Shown here: one piece after another, positions 63,146 through 64,000 of the stretch
Numbering within the stretch: position 1 is the first letter of the stretch
How the letters are laid out: each line of letters starts with the position of its first letter
Assembly (NCBI GenBank): GCA_963402885.1
Contig: OY727093.1
Location: 8,195,501 to 8,259,500 of the forward strand
Origin: Antedon bifida
Lineage: Eukaryota > Echinodermata > Crinoidea > Comatulida > Antedonidae
Reading direction: 5' to 3'
DNA length: 64,000 nt
Notes under the pieces: model-generated
Seen by the model: only the letters and a program-made list of their open reading frames with translations
Databases searched by the model: none
What the model was told of the DNA's origin: nothing
Made by a program: the position numbers and the translations under genes

Positions 63146-63791
63146 TTTGTATTCTAATTAGAATAAAAAGTTAGGATCGAATCTTGAGAAGGAGATATCA
63201 CTGAAAGTTATTATTAGACGCCGGGTGGCGCACTGTAAAATACTGTTGCATAGGCTATAAGTAAAACGTAAAAATAGTGTATGTTCTGTTATTTTGTCCG
63301 AATTTCCTGGATCCCCTACATAGCCTAATGAAACCAAACATAGAGGCCTAAAGACGATACAAATTTTGATATAAATCCAGAATTTAAATTTTATATAAAA
63401 CTTTCATAAAGAAGTTGAGTTATGTCTATATTAATTCTTGTTTTTTATGTGAATTAAAGTTAAAATAATATGGCTAAATCATGGAGTAAAGAATAAGTCC
63501 ATGGGCTTAATATACCGTAATCAAATACATTATAATATAAATCTGTGTAATCTATCTGATAGTATGCTTATATTATATAAATAAAAATATAACTTTTTTT
63601 ATGGGCAGATCACCAATATAAAGAAATTTAATTGTCATTATTTTTTGTGACAGTCAGACAGGTGACACGTCGTTAAAAATCACCGCAACTAATTCATAGA
63701 CAAGATACGTACAAATAGATAGGTACTTGATGGTGTATAGTAGAACGACAAGTGATCCATTCTGCGAAAACTTAGTGTACATACTTACTAG

Positions 63792-63980
63792 CTATAGAAC
63801 TTGTTGAGTCTGTTCAATACCGGAAGTTTGGGCTGAAGCGGCGCTATTCAAAGATTTCCTTTCTAAACCGCGCGACAACTTGAGCTGAATCCTTCTCATT
63901 CCCAAAATAACAGCCAACTGAGGAGTACTACGCTGGGTCTGCTGGAGATCAGCTGTTTCGATCTTTCTGGAGGTTTCCTT
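63792..63980 (-). CDS. Possible last coding exon of a gene entering from the right edge
   Basis: Behind a good acceptor (TGCATTTTAG) there is an uninterrupted frame of 62 codons ending in TAG. It begins KETSRKIETADLQQTQ and continues LAVILGMRRIQLKLSRG. The base composition is clearly more G+C rich than the surroundings. I do not recognise the protein. A donor-like GTAAGT lies six bases past the stop, so it could instead be an internal 5' UTR exon. Only sequence to the right would settle it. Confidence 0.3.
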   Translation of the reverse strand, partial: KETSRKIETADLQQTQRSTPQLAVILGMRRIQLKLSRGLERKSLNSAASAQTSGIEQTQQVL

Positions 63981-64000
63981 CTAAAATGCATAGAAACCGA

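Larger units (their letters stand above)
59652..63791. other. Region downstream of the Hox-like gene (4.1 kb)
   Basis: Contains the Hox 3' UTR (end not defined), a family B element, a retroelement tail, the TA-flanked MITE, two weak orphan ORFs and an AT microsatellite. No confident gene. Confidence 0.5.

Overview
This window is AT-rich, intron-dense animal DNA. Protein similarity and the Hox content point to a deuterostome, most likely an echinoderm. The GGCCTA-type words that recur throughout are something I associate with echinoderm genomes from memory. I could not test the species. All genes were assembled by eye from open reading frames, splice sites and phase continuity, so exon edges are predictions.

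Four protein genes are supported. (1) Minus strand, about 34.7 kb down past the left edge: a 27-coding-exon gene for an EF-hand plus coiled-coil protein of the KASH5/LRMP type. Its 3' end, where a membrane anchor would lie, is outside the window. (2) Minus strand, 43.8-36.5 kb: a complete cortactin gene (569 residues, 17 coding exons), with an N-terminal acidic region, 6.5 actin-binding repeats and a C-terminal SH3 domain. (3) Minus strand, 48.2-45.3 kb: a four-exon Bcl-2-family gene (304 residues) with BH-like regions and a tail anchor, most like BCL2L13. (4) Plus strand, 52.4-59.7 kb: a three-exon posterior-class Hox-like gene (255 residues) whose homeobox is split by an intron between homeodomain residues 44 and 45. 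At the right edge (63.8-64.0 kb) there is a 62-codon open frame behind a good acceptor, possibly the last exon of a further minus-strand gene.

The genes do not form a pathway. The layout is three minus-strand genes in a row, then a Hox-like gene head to head with the Bcl-2 gene, then about 4 kb with little recognisable.

Introns and spacers are full of small mobile elements. There are at least eight copies of a palindromic 130-165 bp element, five copies or pieces of a second palindromic family, and a third palindromic family, one copy of which is split by another repeat. Others are a 1.5 kb non-autonomous DNA transposon with a 5 bp duplication, a piggyBac-type element flanked by TTAA, a TA-flanked element, two LINE 3' remnants, several tRNA-derived SINEs or retroposed tRNAs (two with target duplications), and several tandem arrays. 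I found no rRNA gene, no convincing functional tRNA and no CRISPR array.
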